In this document: positions 61,516-64,000 of the stretch, piece by piece | Position numbering within the stretch: position 1 is the stretch's first letter | Layout: every line of letters begins with the position of its first letter | Assembly: GCA_003024785.1 (NCBI GenBank) | Contig: PUQB01000155.1 | Coordinates: forward strand, 215,329-279,328 | Origin: Selaginella tamariscina | Lineage: Eukaryota > Streptophyta > Lycopodiopsida > Selaginellales > Selaginellaceae | Direction: 5' to 3' | Length of the DNA stretch: 64,000 bases | Position numbers and translations under genes: made by a program | Notes under the pieces: generated by a model | The model's input: only the letters and a program-made list of their open reading frames with translations | What the model was told of the DNA's origin: nothing | Database searches by the model: none

Positions 61516-61727
61516 ATGGAGTCTCTGCGGAGCGCACAGGAGCTCCAGGTAGACGATCTGCGTGTGTATTTCCCTTACGACTTCATCTACCCGGAGCAGT
61601 ACGAATACATGGTGGAGCTCAAGCGAGCACTGGACGCCAAGGGACACTGCCTTCTGGAGATGCCCACAGGTACAGGCAAGACAATCACACTCCTCTCCCT
61701 CATCACAAGTTACCAGCTCGTACACCC

Positions 61728-61775
<48 letters not shown>

Positions 61776-64000
61776 TCATGCTGAGTGTTACTTACGTGTC
61801 GGTCAGTCTCCAAGCTCATATATTGTACACGAACCGTGCACGAAATGGAAAAGGTCCTGTCTGAGCTCCGTTTCCTCCACGGACACCTGGTTAACAAACT
61901 CGGAGAAGACCGTTCCAGTCTGCTCGCATTAGGCTTGAGCTCCAGGAAGAACCTCTGCATTCATCCTACAGTGTCTCAATCTTCTCGGGATACCATCGAT
62001 GCTGCTTGCCGGAAACGAACTGCTCCATGGGTACGAGCGTCACCCCACAACATTGAAACTTGCGGGTTTTATGAGGAGTTTGAGAAGCAGCAACACCATC
62101 AGTTGCCTCCAGGTGCGTACTCTCTTTCCGACCTCAAACAGTATGGGAGAAAGAAAGGCCTCTGCCCATACGCCCTCGCTAGATACATGATCCAGTTTGC
62201 CAACATTGTGGTTTGCAACTATCAATATCTGATAGATCCTAAGGTTTGTGGGCGTGTGTGTTTTGTATGTATAAGCTTACAATGTGCTTCCGACAGGTCT
62301 CGGGATCTATTTCAAACGAAATGCTCCAGAAGGATTGCATTGTTGTTTTTGATGAAGCTCACAACATTGATAACGTCTGCATTGAAGCTCTAAGTGTTAA
62401 TCTTCGGGACAACACACTGAATGGTGCTTCCAACAACATTTGCAAGCTCCGAAACATTGCCCGCAAGTGAGTTATCTCTCTCTATATATATTGTTGTGTG
62501 TGTATGTAGTATGTGTGCTACGTTGCAGATGCAAAGAGGCCGATGCAACCCGCCTGCAAGAGGAGTATAACAGGCTTGTAAATGGTCTAGCAAGTGCGGG
62601 GAACCTTCAGGGTACGTCACTACATAGATATGTATATGTGTGTTGTTTGTTTTCATATATGATGTGTAGCACGATTTGTGCACGTGTTTACATATATATC
62701 TATATGATTACAGTTTTACACACTGTAGGATGTGTTTAGATCGTGTCCGTATGCTTATATATATGTTCATACATACGGATCATATATGATGGATGCATAC
62801 AGTGAAAGAATTGGGGCTAGCGAATCCAGTTCTACCAGAGGACGTAGTACGCGAGGCTGTGCCAGGGAATATCCGTAAAGCGGAACATTTCATCTCACTT
62901 CTTCAAAGGGCAGTCGAGTTCATAAGAGACAACTTGCTTAATGTACAACGGTAATATACATAAACAGACTCGAACATATGCATGGTAACAAATATGTGTA
63001 ACTATATACAGAGTAGAGAAGCACGGGCTCGTTTCTTTTACGGAGGGAATGTGCAGCCGTATAGCTGTCGACAAGAAAGCTCTCAAGTTTGCTATGACCG
63101 CTTAAATTCACTACTCACTACACTTGAGGTGTCTGAGATCGATGAGTTTCAACACATTCAGTCTGTATGTGACTTCTTGACACTTGTTGGTACTTATACA
63201 CGGGGATTCTCCATCATCATTGAACCTTTTGATGAGCGCTTGCCACACGTACCGATCCTGTCTTACAGGTATTGTTTTAATTGTGTGCGCGTGTCTGTCT
63301 GTGGATTTATTTGCTAAACTTTGGGTTGCAGTTAGTATGTTTGGATGCATCTCTTGCAATGAAACCTGTATTTGACCGGTTTCAATCTGTGGTAATCACT
63401 TCGGGAACACTGAGTCCACTCGATCTTTATCCACGGCTTCTTAACTTTACCCCTGTAGTTAGCCGGAGCTTGCCAATGTCATTAAGCAGGGAATGCTTAT
63501 GTCCAATGGTCTTAGCACGAGGAAGGTAAACTTTTTGATACTGTACATATGCTTATATGGATATGTATGTTGTGTATATTCAAACTGTGTAATTAGTTTG
63601 ACTTTCTGTGTCAGTGATCAGCTTCCAGTGAGTACCAAGTTTGACACTCGAAGTGATCCTGGTGTAGTGAGAAACTATGGAAAGCTCTTGATCGACATGG
63701 CTGCTACAGTGCCCGACGGTTTAGTTTGTTCTTTGTTAGCTATTCATACATGGAGGAAACCATTGACAGTTGGAACGAGATGGGAATTCTAGAGGTACAT
63801 TGGGCACGTGTGTGGTGTGTGTGTGTGTCCCATTTTTAACCATGTGTTATACATTATAGGAGGTAATGAAGTACAAGTTGGTGTTTATGGAAACACGGGA
63901 CGCTGTTGAGACAAGTCTGGCCCTCAAATTATCGTCAAGCATGTGATGTCGGTAGAGGGGAGTCTTCTTCTCAGTTGCAAGGTTTGTATTGCATCACAAT
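61516..64000 (+). CDS. XPD/ERCC2 (Rad3) DNA helicase of TFIIH, 5' part
   Basis: 5'-3' helicase of TFIIH for nucleotide-excision repair and transcription. Exons seen: 61516-61729, 61807-62243, 62297-62466, 62529-62611, 62803-62950, 63012-63268, 63332-63525, 63615-63794, 63860-63981; the gene continues past the right edge. Motifs: Walker [46 protein letters not shown]; Fe-S cluster Cys residues ([29 protein letters not shown]); DEAH box [49 protein letters not shown]. About 600 of ~760 residues are present. Frame breaks in T runs (about 63088 and 63730), at the 63268/63332 junction, and in exon 9. The donor of exon 1 starts directly with (GT)n(GA)n. Confidence 0.94.
61730..61775 (+). repeat. 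(GT)n(GA)n starting at a splice donor
   Basis: Intron 1 of XPD begins with the microsatellite itself (GGTGTGTG...), so the GT of the donor is the first repeat unit; the intron is only 77 bp. Confidence 0.9.

Overview
This window is nuclear DNA from an intron-rich plant. The evidence is plant-type gene content (cytosolic alpha-glucan phosphorylase, type-II peroxiredoxin, ATH-type ABCA transporter, type-A cytokinin response regulator), PIF/Harbinger and Ty3/gypsy chromovirus transposons, GT-AG introns in almost every gene, and telo-box (AAACCCTA) motifs at gene starts. Introns and spacers are AT-rich and crowded with (GT)n, (GA)n and (AT)n microsatellites. The delta-endotoxin-like gene and chromovirus type would suit a non-seed land plant, but that is inference and I cannot name the species.

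Layout. 1-2577 (-): 5' two-fifths of a cytosolic alpha-glucan phosphorylase gene. 3713-6633: two direct repeats of about 260 bp bracket a three-exon gene (4679-6059, +) for a Cry/delta-endotoxin N-domain-like protein. 6634-19047: a composite transposon inserted in the right-hand repeat (target TTA). It is a PIF/Harbinger element with a Myb/SANT-like ORF1 and a DDE transposase, fused head-to-tail to a short deletion derivative, with a 6.2-kb chromovirus nested in the coding minisatellite of ORF1. 19548-32841: a gene-dense run with eIF5, an unrecognised membrane protein, SEC20, type-II peroxiredoxin, a small coiled-coil membrane protein and an ABCA transporter. 32842-36849: an AT-rich stretch with no gene seen. 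36850-46950: a GT77-like glycosyltransferase, an unrecognised proline-rich-tailed protein and two poorly resolved loci. 47275-55767: ACOT9-like thioesterase, histone H2A, an unknown helical protein, canopy-like ER protein, DNAJC17-like protein and type-A response regulator. 55768-61515: mostly empty, with one candidate MITE. 61516-64000: 5' part of the XPD/ERCC2 helicase gene.

The host genes are mainly housekeeping and show no shared pathway. Several are arranged head to head, 120-230 bp apart. Many conserved exons carry single-base breaks in homopolymer runs while the splice sites and protein similarity stay intact. I read most of these as deletion-biased sequence error rather than gene death, but the sequence alone cannot decide.

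The observations most worth pursuing are: (1) an intact Cry-like gene spliced by tiny introns and framed by direct repeats; (2) a chromovirus whose primer-binding site is complementary to its own predicted transcript start (Tf1-type self-priming); (3) strong enrichment of the hexamer CCTGTA across that retroelement; (4) a coding minisatellite whose units each hold two large palindromes; (5) a composite Harbinger element lacking the internal TIR-TIR junction.
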